In this document: positions 24,190-36,789 of the stretch, one piece after another
How the letters are laid out: every line of letters begins with the position of its first letter
Position numbering within the stretch: position 1 is the stretch's first letter
Source of the DNA: Megaustenia siamemsis
Lineage: Eukaryota; Mollusca; Gastropoda; Stylommatophora; Ariophantidae
Length of the DNA: 64,000 bases
Assembly: GCA_032433765.1 (NCBI GenBank)
Contig: JAVIAB010000124.1
Location: forward strand, 78,667,965-78,731,964
Direction of reading: 5' to 3'
Translations under genes and position numbers: made by a program
Notes under the pieces: model-generated
What the model was told of the DNA's origin: nothing
Databases searched by the model: none
The model's input: only the letters and a program-made list of their open reading frames with translations

Positions 24190-24795
24190 CATTGCAACAT
24201 GTACACAACTATAAAACTGATACTGTGTATTCATGAAGACAAGTTTGAAAGAGTAAATAGCTTCAAATGATATTGCTCTTTGCTAAGAAATGATGTCATG
24301 ATTTCGAAGGAAATCAAAAGAAAATTAAACAGTTATGAATAAAGTAAAACAGCATAACAGATGGCAAGGATCTGATGTAACAACAAAACGTGTTCTTCTT
24401 TTTAAGTGCCTATATTTTCCCATAGCAACATATGTTTTGAAGCCTTTGAAATGTGGATTTATAGAAGAATAGGTACAATTGGATGGAAAGAAAAGAAAAC
24501 AAACAATGAAGTTTTAAATCAACTAAAAAGGAAAAGAGAACTACTAAACACAATTAGAACAAATGAAATTTTTGGAGCATGTTAAAAAACACAACAGCCT
24601 AATAAAAGTAATATTGGAAATAAAAATAGAAGGTAAAAGAAGCAGGCCAAGACTAACATGGACGAGTAACATCAACAGATGAACAAGTCAATATATGACA
24701 ATCTGCACCATGAAAGCAAGAGACAGAGTGGAATGGCGCTCCATGGTAACCAATCTTCGATGCGGAGACGGCACTCAATGATGATGATGAACATA
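24190..24795 (+). mobile_element. LINE 3' relic (family Y, tail CGGAGACGGCACT + GATn)
   Basis: Degraded RT C-terminus: pieces such as FERVNSF, TTKRVLLFKCLY and MWIYRRIGTIGWKEKK, then a DRVEWRSMVTNLRCGDGT-like end and the tail CGGAGACGGCACTCA plus GAT repeats (24761-24790). The same end is on the minus strand at 45545-45640. Many stops. Confidence 0.75.
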
Positions 24796-25123
24796 TGTTT
24801 GTGAAATGTGGATTTCAACAGATCTGCTGATAAATTCATAAATGCCTTTGAATGCTGATCTTACAGAAGTATGATCTGAATACCACAGATATAGAAAAGA
24901 ACAAATATGATGTCCATTTTATAACATTTTAATATTTTAGAACACTCGTTACTAAAGAACATGAAGACCAAACCAAAAAAAAATACAATAAATTAGTCAT
25001 TTAAATCTACGTGATAACCTAATGAAGATCATTATGGAGGATATGGTACCAGGTGGATGAGATGCTGAAAGCGAGTTCGAGATATCACAGCGAGTTCGAG
25101 ATATCACAGATGACAGGGCAGAG

Positions 25124-25918
25124 CAGTGGCGTATACTGGTTTTGGGGTCTGGGCTATCGCTGGTATAATAAATAAAAACATACATTATATTCAGTAGGCT
25201 AACATAAAGTAATGACACCACTACATTTTAAATTACTTACTTATTTATGTTAATTATATCCGTCTTGTTTGGGACGAAAATGTCTTGATGACTTTGTCAT
25301 TGAAAGTACTGTTGGATTGGTTTCTAAGTTTCTGAGGGAATGATTTCTCAATGGACATTAATGCCAAACCAGAAAAGCGTTCTTGTGTCTGAGTTGAGCG
25401 ACAGTAAGATTTGATTCTCTTGAGAGAAGAACAAGTTCTTTCTACAGATGCTGCTGCGCATAACGTATTATAAATAGCTAAGGAAGTTCCGGAAATCAGA
25501 CAGTTTCACTTTCACTTGTTGACGATTCTAAATGGCTAGAGCTAAAAATAACCCATGAAACCGCATTGCTCTTGCGGCAACACCCGCTATATATTTTGAT
25601 TCCCATTTTTGAATGTCAAGGTCGTTAATACAAGGTCCGGACAGAGGAAAAATGTACCGCTGGCTTCTAAAGATTTCAATGTATAGTAGTTTTGGTTTCA
25701 TTCACAAACGTTATAGTGGCCAGAGGAAAACCTTGCTTTAATAAATGCAAATCAAAGCAAATAAATCATATTGGTCTACGAAATGTGTTATAGAATATTC
25801 GAAAATTTGTAATATAATTATTTTTTAAAAATATAATAAATTATCATTTCCTTTTGTATTTTGTTAATATGTTCAGGCTACCGGCGGTAGCTGCGGTAGC
25901 ATAGAGAATACGCCACTG
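25124..25918 (-). mobile_element. Truncated hAT DNA transposon (795 bp)
   Basis: Ends are inverted: CAGTGGCGTAT at the left and its complement (ATACGCCACTG) at the right. An exact 8-bp duplication, GGGCAGAG, flanks it at 25116-25123 and 25919-25926. CAGTG-type ends and an 8-bp target duplication are diagnostic for hAT. Internally it keeps a C-terminal transposase scrap on the minus strand. Confidence 0.95.
25254..25457 (-). pseudogene. hAT transposase C-terminal dimerisation domain (fragment)
   Basis: Sixty-seven codons ending in a TAA at 25254-25256 read AAASVERTCSSLKRIKSYCR, then a RSTQTQERFSGLALMSIE block. This matches the hAT family C-terminal dimerisation region (SVER, LK.IK...R, RL..L..MSIE). 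The N-terminal BED finger and RNase-H-like catalytic core are absent, so the element can only have moved in trans. Confidence 0.85.
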
Positions 25919-25929
25919 GGGCAGAGAGA

Positions 25930-27160
25930 AAATGGCTGTCATGGAATCCAGTTTCCAGCAGGGACAAGCTAGATGATAATGATGATTTACTCCATAAGAA
26001 AAAGGTTCCCAGAGAGCTTTATAGCTAATATTGTGTTAGTGCTCATATTTGTCTTTAACCAGTGGTATTTTAATGGGCCATGATGTTATATCAGCCAATG
26101 GCAGCCCCAAACTTGGGTTGAATTTAAACTCTCACAAAATTGTCATATTTAAAAATTGAACATGGGCGGTTGAGGAATGCACTAAGTACTCTGACATCAT
26201 GGCTTCCATTTACTCCAGGCTGCTGTCTTATTTGTCATATACGTATACGTTTACCCGTCGTCCTTTTAATTAATGACAACAGGAATCATTCTCTGAGAAA
26301 ACAATAATTTAACAATTTCATATTCTTATTTTAATGTTGAAACAAGAATAGACTGCTCCCCACCCCGCTTCCAAATCCTCAGATACACTTTCATTAAGAC
26401 ACTGATATAATAATAATTATATGTTTAAAAGATCACAATTTGAAATATTGTTTTTAATTTTGTAGTAAAAACTGTATTATGTATTTTTAAAAAATGCTAT
26501 TGCTTTTGCTAAGTATTTTGTATAGCTCTTGCAAAAATATTGTGCATTGCTTTTTTGCTGTTATTTTATTTTTAAAAATTTAAATAAACAATTTACCAGC
26601 TTTTATAATGTCTTTGTTGACATTCATGATGAGAGTTTGACGATTGCACAAGGTCTTTTCAAACTTGATACTCTCATTTATCAACACAGCTGATATACTA
26701 TATTTAGTTATTATTACTGTGGACCCTTAAAATGTAAAAAACGATCCATTCCAGAAGACAGTTCTACTTTCAAATTATTCGATTTTTAAAATTTCATTTC
26801 CCTGTCAGAAATCTAAATATAATTAATTTGTTGCAGATTTTCCACACACAAATCTTTTATAAAACATTATAGTTTCAAATGTAGGTACAAATATTAGCTG
26901 TTAAACCTGTACAAAAATGCTATTATGCTTTAAATAATCTATTAACATTACAACATTGTCAATAATGAAAATCTGAATACCTTACAAGCGAAGATAATAT
27001 TTCAATAATATAGACTCATAAACAATGAAAGGTGTAGTGCTTATTAATTACAATTATTGAGGCATGATTTATATTTCTAAAGTATTGTGGGTAAAGTTTT
27101 CTACACCTCTCGTCGCATTAGCCACTTTAATTAACGGTTTATTATTTATTTAGTATGGTC
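25930..27160. other. AT-rich DNA, nothing recognised
   Basis: No element or coding pattern seen between the hAT element and SINE B. Confidence 0.5.
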
Positions 27161-27171
27161 AACTAAGCCAT

Positions 27172-27502
27172 GGGGGCCTCGGTAGCCTAGTTGGGAAAAC
27201 CACCCGACTGGACTACCGACGTTCGGACAACCCGTGTTCGATTCCCGCTGGGAGCAGGCAGTGTGAGTTGTACTCGTAGTTGGAAAAAAAAAAGATACCC
27301 CACACGGTCGACCCAGCCGTTGGTAGAAATGGGTACCAGAGTATTACCCTGGGAAGGTGAGGAATGTCGCCTCGCATCTGAGTTTCGATGCTTGAGGCGA
27401 CACTATACAGAAATCTCCGAACATTTCTGGATAGGCAGCCGAGCACATATGGGTGGAAACTGGCGTGCTAAGACGCCGGTTCAAGTCTCGTACTTTACCT
27501 TT
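27172..27502 (+). mobile_element. SINE family B, tRNA-derived, with perfect TSD
   Basis: About 331 bp. A tRNA-like head carries an A-box-like TAGCCTAGTTGGGAAA and B box GTGTTCGATTCCC; the body contains GAGGCGACACTATACAGAAA; a second B-box-like GCCGGTTCAAGTCTC lies near the 3' end. Flanked by AACTAAGCCAT at 27161-27171 and 27503-27513. Unrelated in body to family A. A 105-codon frame over it is incidental. Confidence 0.88.
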
Positions 27503-27587
27503 AACTAAGCCATCCTATATTCAACAGCCAGCTCCGATATACGTGTACCACTTTTCCCATGTAGTGATACAGTATACTTCAGCACTG

Positions 27588-27716
27588 GTGATTTTATTTT
27601 GCCTCATCATGAATCTGTAATTCTAAAGATAAAACAAAGAAAATCAAATTAAAGCGCAGAAGAAATACGTCTAGAAAGCACATAATTAATTTGGTAGATG
27701 CTCTCTGTACCGAAGT
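27588..27716. repeat. Left copy of ~125-bp direct repeat flanking a LINE
   Basis: Shares CATCATGAATCTGTAATTCT, AAATCAAATTAAAG, AATTAATTTGGTA and GATGCTCTCTG-type blocks with 30893-31020, in the same order and orientation, at roughly 90% identity by eye. Confidence 0.85.
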
Positions 27717-28449
27717 CTTCTTCTTCTACGATCATGACTCATTCAGACTGGGACTCTGGACACTCTTATTGAAGGCAGCTGTCTGATTAAGTGATTCGGT
27801 TGCCCCGTATAGTTTCTCTTCCATGGAGGTGGGTGTGGACCACATTGTCCTTCTCAGGTCTGTGTACTGGGGGTAATCCTGTAAAACATGTTTTGTTGTC
27901 ATTTTATCCAGTGTACAGTGGCATTGGCTGTTACTTCCTATTTTGAGTTTGGTGAACATGTGGTTTCTCATTCTGTTGTGGCCAGTCCGTAGGCGAAGTA
28001 AGATGATTTGATCCCTCCTTGATAGTTGGAGATATCCATCCCTCTAGTTATACTTTGGGTGTTCTTGTTTTCATTTTTCAAGGTACTGGCCTTTGATGAT
28101 GTATTTGGTTTCATCGTAGCTGATCAGATGGTTCTCTTGTGGTAATCCACTGGATGACCACTCTTTGGAAGTTATTGCACAGTTGATCTAGGGTTTTTCT
28201 CAAGTCATCTAGCTCACTGTTCCTGAGGGGTTTAGAGCTGTCAGTGTCACCAATTTCTTGTGCATGTCATTTTTGTGTTGATTAGCCAGTTTTGCAGCGT
28301 CTTTGAGGGCTTCAGTTTTTGCTTTATAGTTTTTTGAGAATTTCCCAGTAGCTATTGACTTGGTGATCTCTTCCTGGTTATTGAGCCCAAAGAACACACC
28401 TCCTCCTCCATTTCTGGTGGCACTTGTAGCAGCGCCAGCTATGTATATA

Positions 28450-28709
28450 GGGAGCCGCGATAGCTCAGTGGTTAGTGAACTGGACTACAAAGGACAAGAA
28501 GTAGGGTTCGATCCCAACCGACGGCTTCCGGGTTCATCCAGCCTTAAATGGGTACCGGATTTTTCTGTGAAAGTAAAGCGGCGCGGGTGTAATACCGACC
28601 ACGTTACCCCGAAAAATCATGTGCTGAAGGTCTGTAAAATTTATGGTCACTAACACCATATTTCCTATACGCCACTTGGCGTGACGGGGGTACTTTACTT
28701 TTTTTTACA
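28450..28709 (+). mobile_element. SINE family A nested in LINE
   Basis: Complete head (A box, B box) and body, tail TACTTTACTTTTTTTT. Imperfect duplication CTATGTATATA / CTGTGTATATA flanks it. Inserted in the opposite orientation to the LINE. Confidence 0.92.
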
Positions 28710-29551
28710 TCTGTGTATATATGTGATCAGGAGTCCTGTGGGTAGTTGTCGTTTGTGTGTTTTCCTGCTATGTGTTTTCTCTCTGTGCCTGTTTGGGAGC
28801 CTTTTTTTCATTATTTCTACTATGTCTTCCTTAAGTTCTGGAATTTTGTGTTTCCCATCAGGAGTCGTATCAGATGGACTTATGGGTTTCGGATTGTTTG
28901 GGACAGTACGGGGTCAATAGTTGCCAGTTCTTTAGAGATTGCAGCGAAGTTGCTCCTCTTTAGTCTTCCTTTTCCGAAACCAGTTAATCTTTGGTGCATG
29001 GGGTGGCTAGAGGGCCTTTTATATTTCTCCGCTTGTTGCATTACTTTAGTTTTCCGTCTGTCTTCTAAGTGCTGTATACCTGTTACTGTTTCTAGAGTCT
29101 CGATAGGTGTAGATTTCATAGCACTAGTGTTGATGCGGGCCGCCTGGTTTTGTGTTCTGTTAATTTTGCTAAGCTTGTATTTGGAAGCTGTAGCCCAGGC
29201 TGTGACTCCATACTTTATGTATGGTCTTACTCTTCCTACGTATAGTCGTTTCAAGATATTGCTGTCTGCTCCCCAGTCCGTTCCTGCCAATTTCTTCATA
29301 ATATCTGTTCGTTTTCTGGCTCTTTTGTTTGCTTTGTCTATCTGATTTTTCCAAGTCATTCTGCGACCCGTGATGACTCCAAGATATGTTGGGTTTTGGT
29401 CAATAGGAAGTGTATGGTCTTTTATCTTCAATTTTGCAGAGAGTGTGTTTCTTGCTAGGCTGAAAATTGTGTATGTAGTTTTTATTCGTTAATTGGCAGT
29501 ATCCAGGTGTTCATCCATTTTTCATGTTTTCCTAGGGCACCTTGCATTCTA

Positions 29552-29812
29552 TATGGAGCCGCGATAGCTCAGTGGTTAGTGAACTGGACTACCACGGACA
29601 AGGGGTAGGGTTCGATCCCAACCGACGGCTTCCGGGTTCACCCAGCCTTAAATGGGTACCGGATTTTTTTCTGGGAAAGTAAAGCAGCACGGGCGTAATA
29701 CTGACCACATTACCCCAAAAATCATGTGCTGAAGGTCTGTAAAATATATGGTCACTAACACCATATTTCCCTATACGCCACTTGGCGTGACGGGGGTACT
29801 TTACTTTACTTT
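29552..29812 (+). mobile_element. SINE family A nested in LINE, perfect 13-bp TSD
   Basis: Complete head and body with a (TACTT)n tail; duplication ACCTTGCATTCTA at 29539-29551 and 29813-29825 is exact. Younger than the LINE it interrupts. Confidence 0.95.
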
Positions 29813-30892
29813 ACCTTGCATTCTAGAGCTAGCCACTGACATAGATTCTTCACGTGCCCATATCGCCAGGTCGTCTGTGTACATTGCTGAGTGTATTCTG
29901 GGTGGAATGTCCGTTACTATGACATTTATGAAAATTAAAAAGAGTGTTGGGGATTGGACTCCACCTTGTGGGACACCTTGCTCGAATCTGGCTTTCTTAC
30001 TTAGTTGTCCATGTACTTGTACTCAGGCTGTTCTGTCTTGTAGGTATTGAGATATCCAATTTAATAAACGACCTTGTATGCCAAGTCTGAGAAGCTTGTT
30101 CTTTAATCCATCTCTCCATACCCTATCAAAAGCCTTCTCCATGTCGACCCACACTCTCAGTGTGTTTTTCTTTTCTTGTAGAGCATCTGCTATTTCCTGT
30201 GCGATGTAGGTAATCAGGTCTTCAGATGATCTGTGCTGACGGAAACCACTTAGTTGTGGTACGATTGTTGTTTTGTCTCCAAATACCACATGATTCTTCT
30301 GTTGACCAGCCTTTCCATGAGTTTGCTCAGGCAGCTCAGTAAGCTAATAGGTCTGTAGCTACTTGGGTCCAGTGGGTCTTTTCCATGTTTGAGGATGGGC
30401 ACCATAATGGCTTCTTTCCAGGTTGCCGGCATTTGACCTCTCTTCCAGCTGGCATTTATTATCCTTAGAAGCTGGCCCTTGGCTTTCTGTCCCGGTTTTA
30501 TGAGCATTTTGTTGGTGATTCGATCTTTTTCATGGGAACTTTTGAACTTCAATCCTTTGAGGGCTACTTCTAGTTCTGTTGGTGTAAAGATGGTCGTCTG
30601 GTGTTCTTCTGGTGCTAATGGCATGTGTTTTGCATCTCGGTTTTCCTTTCTTGCAGCTTTCTGCCGGTCTTTTGGAATTTTCATTCTACTAATGTTTTTG
30701 TAAGTTTCTATCAGTATGTTTGCTGCCCTTTTGCCTGTGTGGATGTTCTGATTGTGTGCTAATGTTATTGAAGGTCGGCAGTTGTTTTCATCGCTCAGAG
30801 CTTCTGCAAGTTTTCAGAGTTTGTGTCCATTTGTGTCTAGATTGACGTTCTCTTTTTTGTCTTTCCAGCTCTGTCTTGCTGATATGTTGACC

Positions 30893-31020
30893 TCTATTTT
30901 ATTTTGCTTCATCATGAATCTGTAATTCTAATGATAAAAAGAAGAAAATCAAATTAAAGGGCATAAGAAATACGTATGGAAAGCACACAATTAATTTGGT
31001 AAATGCTCTCTGAACCGAAG
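30893..31020. repeat. Right copy of ~125-bp direct repeat flanking a LINE
   Basis: Partner of 27588-27716. See the finding on long flanking duplication. Confidence 0.85.
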
Positions 31021-31719
31021 TAATATTTGACAGCGATGACCAACTCCTAGCTGACTGCTTGTGTCAGGATCGGTGATCGAGAACTAGCCCGATCCTACCC
31101 CGCCTCTCCACGTTGCCCTTATAAATAAACAAGCCAGTCTAATGTGACCACGTGACTAGGGTTCCAGTGGGAAGGCAACCTGGTACTCAACAATGTCATG
31201 CTGAAGACGGACGTGTTTGCTGAAAGATGCGAACGAGAACGCAGCACACCTACGTCAACTTAGTTACCTTTTGAGAGAAGATATACGAAGAGAACGAGAG
31301 GATATTCCTTATGTCGTCGAGTGATCACAAACATCACATTTTCGTTGCATTGACTGCGTTTGTTTTGTTTAGTCGACATTCGAGTTTAAGATTTAAATCG
31401 AATTTATGTTCGGGTTTCAAGATGTTCAAGTTTCAAAATGTTCGACTTGAGAAAACACAGAGCATTGGGAAGCAGTGGGAAATGCTCAAACAATCGATTA
31501 AACAAACATAAAAAAAAGTTATACCAGTGACCTAAAGAATCAACAAGAAGAAATGAATGACAAAAGAAATAGTGGAACTGCTAATCAAAAGAGGAAAAAA
31601 AAATAAGAAAGAAGAAATGACATACAGACCATTGCACAAAGAAATCCAAAACAAATGTAGAGAAGCGAAGGAAGAATTTCTGAAGAAAAAAATGATAAGA
31701 AATAGAAAAGAAAAAACAA

Positions 31720-31955
31720 GACGCAAAATGCATGCGACCCTCCAGGCATGTCGTAGGAGACAACTAAGGAGGTTGATCGATGGCTTGACAAGCTGTCATT
31801 GTAAAAACGTATTGTTATGGAAACAGCGCCATAGATTTTAGAGCAGCGATCTCTGCAATATGTGCCACATTGGCACGCAAGCTTTCTGTTTTTGAGATTG
31901 TGGTTCTGCCCTATGTGCCGTCTTCGGCTCGAAACGACAATAGATAGATAATGCA
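31720..31955 (+). mobile_element. Short dispersed element D with (TAGA)n tail, inserted in LINE
   Basis: Partner of 13100-13340. Own-strand start near GGCATGTCGTAGGAGACAAC, end CGGCTCGAAACGACAATAGATAGATA. Confidence 0.75.
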
Positions 31956-32002
31956 TGCACAATCCGAAAACCGAATTAACAGGAAGAAATGAAGTCAAAG
32001 TT

Positions 32003-32390
32003 TTAGGATGTGTAAAGTCAAAGTTTCAGGATGTGTAAAGTCAAAGTTTCAGGATGTGTAAAGTCAAAGTTTCAGGATGTGTAAAGTCAAAGTTTCAGGA
32101 TGTGTAAAGTCAAAGTTTTAGGATGTGTAAAGTCAAAGTTTCAGGATGTGTAAAGTCAAAGTTTCAGGATGTGTAAAGTCAAAGTTTCAGGATGTGTAAA
32201 GTCAAAGTTTCAGGATGTGTAAAGTCAAAGTTTTAGGATGTGTAAAGTCAAAGTTTCAGGATGTGTAAAGTCAAAGTTTTAGGATGTGTAAAGTCACAGT
32301 TTTAGGATGTGTAAAGTCAAAGTTTTAGGATGTGTAAAGTCAAAGTTTTAGGATGTGTAAAGTCAAAGTTTCAGGATGTGTAAAATCAAA
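32003..32390. repeat. Minisatellite, 23-bp unit, inside LINE frame
   Basis: About 17 near-identical copies of AAAGTTTCAGGATGTGTAAA plus GTC (T/C at one site). A single copy of the unit occurs at the corresponding place in the related LINE at 37688-37712. Confidence 0.93.
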
Positions 32391-33415
32391 AAATGAAAAT
32401 ATAATAATGGGAGAAGTGAAGAGATGATGTAATGATGGACGAAGTACCAGTCAATTCTATGATGATGAAAGACCAGATTTAAACAATTCAAACAAAGGCA
32501 CAGAGCCACCAATAATGCAGAGAGAAGTGGAAGACGTAATTTAACACAAAGCTTTAAAGCAAAGCTCCAGATTCCGATAAAATAGCAGTCGAAGAGATAA
32601 ATGCATTAGGAGAGATGGGAGTACGAGCCATAACAAAGCTACTCAATGGCATAATAACATTGGACACATTTCTGAAGATCTAATAAAATCTATCTTTTTA
32701 GCCATCCCGAAGAAGTCAGTCGTTATTAGTCTCACTATTAGTCACTTGAGCCATTTTATCAAAATGTTACTAAGAACCATCATGAGACGTATATGGAACA
32801 TAATAAAACCAGAAAAAAGTGAGGAACAATGTGAATTTGTGGAAGGAAAAAGCAATAATGTAATATACATCCAGGGAACATTGATAGTAAGAGCTATAGA
32901 GGTAAAAAGTATATGTACATGTGCTTCATAGACCACACGAAATCATATGACAAAGTAAAGTATGTGGAAATAATCAATGCGCCGGAAAAAAAACTAAAGT
33001 CGAGACAAGGATCTGAGAATCGTTTAAATAAAATGTAAGTATATAAACAAACACAATTCATAAGAATTGGCAACTAAGCAGGACAGTTACACGGAGACTA
33101 CGTTATATAGTAGGATTTGTTCTCTATTTACAGCGAAAAGATGAGATCAATAGTGTAGAAAAAAAAAGCAATTGTGGTCAACGGTCACAATATAAACAAT
33201 TTGCAATTTGCGGATGACACAGTCTTTAATAGCAGAGGCGGAGAATGGATTACAAGAAATTATAGACTTAATAGTGAAAGAAAGCAACAAGAAAGGTCTC
33301 AGTCTGAATAATAAGAAAACAGAAGTAATGGTCATATCGAAGAAACATCCATCACTACCATACAAGATAAATATAAATGGAACAAATCTGAAACAAATGC
33401 AGACCCTCAAATACG

Positions 33416-36290
33416 ATAATACATTAGTCGATGAATTCAGTAGACTAATAATACAAGCTGCCAGTGAAACAATACCTAGAGGGGCACGGAAACACTACAA
33501 ACCATACTGGAGTAGTGAACTAGAGCAACTGCACAATGACATGGAAATATCTCGAAAGCAAGCAGAAAATTACCCTTGCCAGGAATACCACAATAACTAT
33601 CATCATGCTAAAGCCAAATTTCAATGGGCTAAACTACAAGCCAGACAGAGAAGCTGGAAAGAGAAAACAGAGTCCTTCCTTGAATCTTGAACGAGACACA
33701 AGAAAAGTGTGGAAGCTTGTAAAACAGCTGAATGATGAGGGTACAGAAAGGAACACCAAAATTACACTGAAGAAGGATGGAAATATTCTAACAGGTAAAC
33801 ATGCAGCAAATCACTTTGCAGACTCCTTTGCAAATGACAATAATATTGAAATTAGCCTAGAGAAACGACAAGAGACCCGTTTAAAACAACAAAATGTAAG
33901 AAGAGACCGCACGTGAAGTCATGGAAACACCCATTACACAAAGAGAGCTAGAGCTGGCAATATCCAAATTAAAAATGTAAAAGTCACCAGGCAGTGATGG
34001 AGTGTCCAATGAAATGATTAAGAACTTGGGAACTGCAGCCAAAGCAAAACTACTGCAGATCTACAACATTTGCTGGATCACAGGTAGAGTGCCAAAGGCA
34101 TGGAGAGAAGCAACTATGATACCATTACTAAAGCCAGGAAAAGATGGTTTAACGACATTCAGCTATAGACCAATCAGCCTTACAAGCTGTTTGTGTAAAA
34201 CAATGGAACGTATAATCAATCTCAGACTGCAGTGGTACCTGGAAAGTGAAAATCTCCTTGTCCCACAACAAGCAGGCTTTAGACAGTGTTACTCTACCGA
34301 AAATCAGGCAGCCTATCTTTCCCAGGAAATTGAGGATGCGTTTCAAGAAAAGAAACTGGTACTAGCAGCATGGATAGACCTAAAGAAAGCATTTGATAAG
34401 GTATGGAAGGAAGGGCTTCTGAAGAAACTGAGAAATTAAGGAGTAAATGGCAGGATGTACAAATGGGTCAAAACATACCTGCATAACAGGAGAGCCAGAG
34501 TGCAACTGGATGTCTTAAGAGTAAGAAGGTCTTACTGCGCCAGGGCATCCCTCAGGGAGGGGTACTATCTCCAACACTTTTTTTGATCTACATCAATGAC
34601 CTAGTTACTGAACTACCACATGGCATCAAAGTGGCAATAAATGCAGATGACTTGGTAATGTGGTGCACAGAGGAGTATGCAACAGTGGCCTCCAAATTGC
34701 TTCAAAGAGCGATGAATGCACTGAATTCATGGACAAATGGTGTATCAGCATCAATACAGACAAATGCAGCACTTCACTTTTCACTCTCTCTCCAAAACAA
34801 AAAATCAAGAGCCATCTACATAAACAATGAGCCTGTGAAAGAAGACATACAAGCTACATATCTCGGAGTTACATTTGATAACAAACTATCTTGGAAACAG
34901 CAGATAAATAAGGCAACCCAAAAAGCAAGGAGGAAATTGGCTATTCTAAGAAAGTTGTGTGGAACCACATGGGGTGCGAGTGGGAAAATACTCAGTAAAG
35001 TTTACCAACAGAGTATACGCCCACATTTAGAATATGGATCATCCGCATGGTGCTCAGCATCAAACACCACATTGCAAGAACTGGATAAAGTACAAAACCA
35101 GGCACTTAGGGTCATCACAGGAACAATGAAATCAACACCAATATAGGAGATGGAGAAATTGTGGAGGATTGCACTGAGAGAATGGAGGGACACAAAGGTG
35201 CTGATATAGGCAGAAAAATGTGCTTGCATGCCGAGACATCCAATGAAATACCGATTCCAAAATCTTGCATTGGGACGACTTAAGAGAAGCAGTTTTATCC
35301 ACCAAGCCAAGCGTATTAGTAGACAAACACCAGACATGCCAAGAGTTGTTAACCCCCTACTGCCCATACCAGAACAGACTCCCTGGACAAAGGAGTCAGG
35401 ATTATCAGCTCAAATACGGACAGAAGTGAAAGGAATAGTTGACAAAGAGGAACAGAATTGTCTACAGCTGAAAACAATAACTCTCAGTTTCCTGGATGAA
35501 GAATACCCACAAGAACTATGGATCCGTGTGTACACAGATGGATCAGCACAGAATGCAGTAAAGAATGGGGGGAGCAGGTGCATATATAGAGTACCCAAAG
35601 AACACTAGGGATATGAATAAAATAGCAACAGGGAAATATTGTCACAATTATGATGCAAAAATGCAAGTAATAAAGTTGGCAATAGAAAAACTGCTGAACA
35701 GTAATGTTAGCCCGCAGCCTGTAGTGTTTTTGACAGATGCAAGACTCCAAGCACTACAATCCATAAAATTACATCTGCAAACCTTATTGACTGAACTCTG
35801 CAATCACCACAGAGTTGCCCTGCAGTTGATCCATCTCACTGTGGAATACCAGGAAATGAGAAAGCAGATCAGTTGGCAAAGGAAGGTTCAACAGGCACAC
35901 AACTAGATACACCGGTTACATGCCATCATAAGAAACAGATAATCAAATCAATCAGAGGACCACAAGCCCCAAATCAGGATGCCTTTCATAATATGAATAG
36001 ATATGAACAAGTTATCATTATACGCCTCAGAACAGGACACAATCGACTCCACAGTCACATGTATACAAAATTCAAGATCGGCACATCAACTACTCTAACA
36101 TGTGGACAGGCGCCCCAGACTGCTGAACACATACTTCAAGACTGCACTGAATATAGTAGACTGAGGAAAATCCATTGGCCCATAGATACAACACTACAGA
36201 CAAAACTATATGGGCCACTGCAAGAATTACAAAAGACAGTAAAATTTATACAGGAAACGACATTGCAGATATAGACAATACTTCGGGCGA
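33416..36290 (+). mobile_element. I-like LINE, diverged subfamily, 5'-truncated
   Basis: Linker (PYWSSELEQLHNDMEISRKQ at 33507), RT (SYRPISLTSCLCKTMERI near 34162; WIDLKKAFDKVW near 34375; GIPQGGVLSPTLFLIYINDL-like block near 34550; catalytic box reads NADD near 34645), RNase H (VYTDGSAQNAVKNGG near 35530; remnant of the PSHC/GNE block near 35845) and a final C-x-H-type segment (LTCGQAPQTAEHILQDC near 36095). It ends in a (GATA)n/(GACA)n run. Several frameshifts and a Tyr-to-Asn change in the catalytic box make it dead. Confidence 0.88.
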
Positions 36291-36292
36291 AC

Positions 36293-36540
<248 letters not shown>

Positions 36541-36789
36541 TCAATAACATCAGGCGGGAGATCTTCTAACAGAAGACGCACATAGCACAGAAGTGTTAGT
36601 CTCTTTGTTTGACAGTCTTTGTTAAAAAGTATCACTCATGCACATGACCTGTATTATATTTCACCACACATCCTTTTCCCGCTCAATCTCTGTAAGGGAG
36701 TTGATGCCTTTTGTTGTTGTCTCTCGTTTAATTTTTTCTTTTTTTTTTAAGTGTTTACTTTAAATGTTAAATCTGCATCTTCTTCTTTT

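Larger units (their letters stand above)
27717..30893 (-). mobile_element. 5'-truncated I/Nimb-like LINE, copy 2, with two nested SINEs
   Basis: Same family as 13932-18094. On the minus strand it starts in the linker after the endonuclease, then RT (SYRPISLLSCLSKLMERL near 30350; DMEKAFDRVW near 30140; catalytic box MYTDDLAIWA near 29890), RNase H remnants near 28400-28100, the Cys/His segment (SQCHCTLDKM near 27925), and a (GAA)n tail at 27718-27730. Frames are broken by frameshifts. SINE A copies are nested at 28450-28709 and 29552-29812. Flanked by 125-bp direct repeats. Confidence 0.88.
31430..33412 (+). mobile_element. Family X LINE relic, with SINE-like insertion and internal minisatellite
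   Basis: Reads through the linker (GKQWEMLKQSI near 31470; MTKEIVELLIKRGKKNKK at 31557; HKEIQNKCREAKEEFLKKK), RT (SHLIKMLLRTIMRRIWNIIK at 32744; EQCEFVEGK at 32823) and the catalytic region (LQFADDTV near 33203; NNKKTEVMVIS near 33310), with many stops. Interrupted by element D (31720-31955) and the 23-bp minisatellite (32003-32390). Ends abruptly at 33412-33416 where a different LINE starts. Confidence 0.8.

Noticed and set aside
28450..28540. Functional tRNA gene (A box, B box and acceptor stem)
   Set aside because: The same head sits on a dispersed 250-bp body with TSDs, and the anticodon arm is poor; it is a SINE head.
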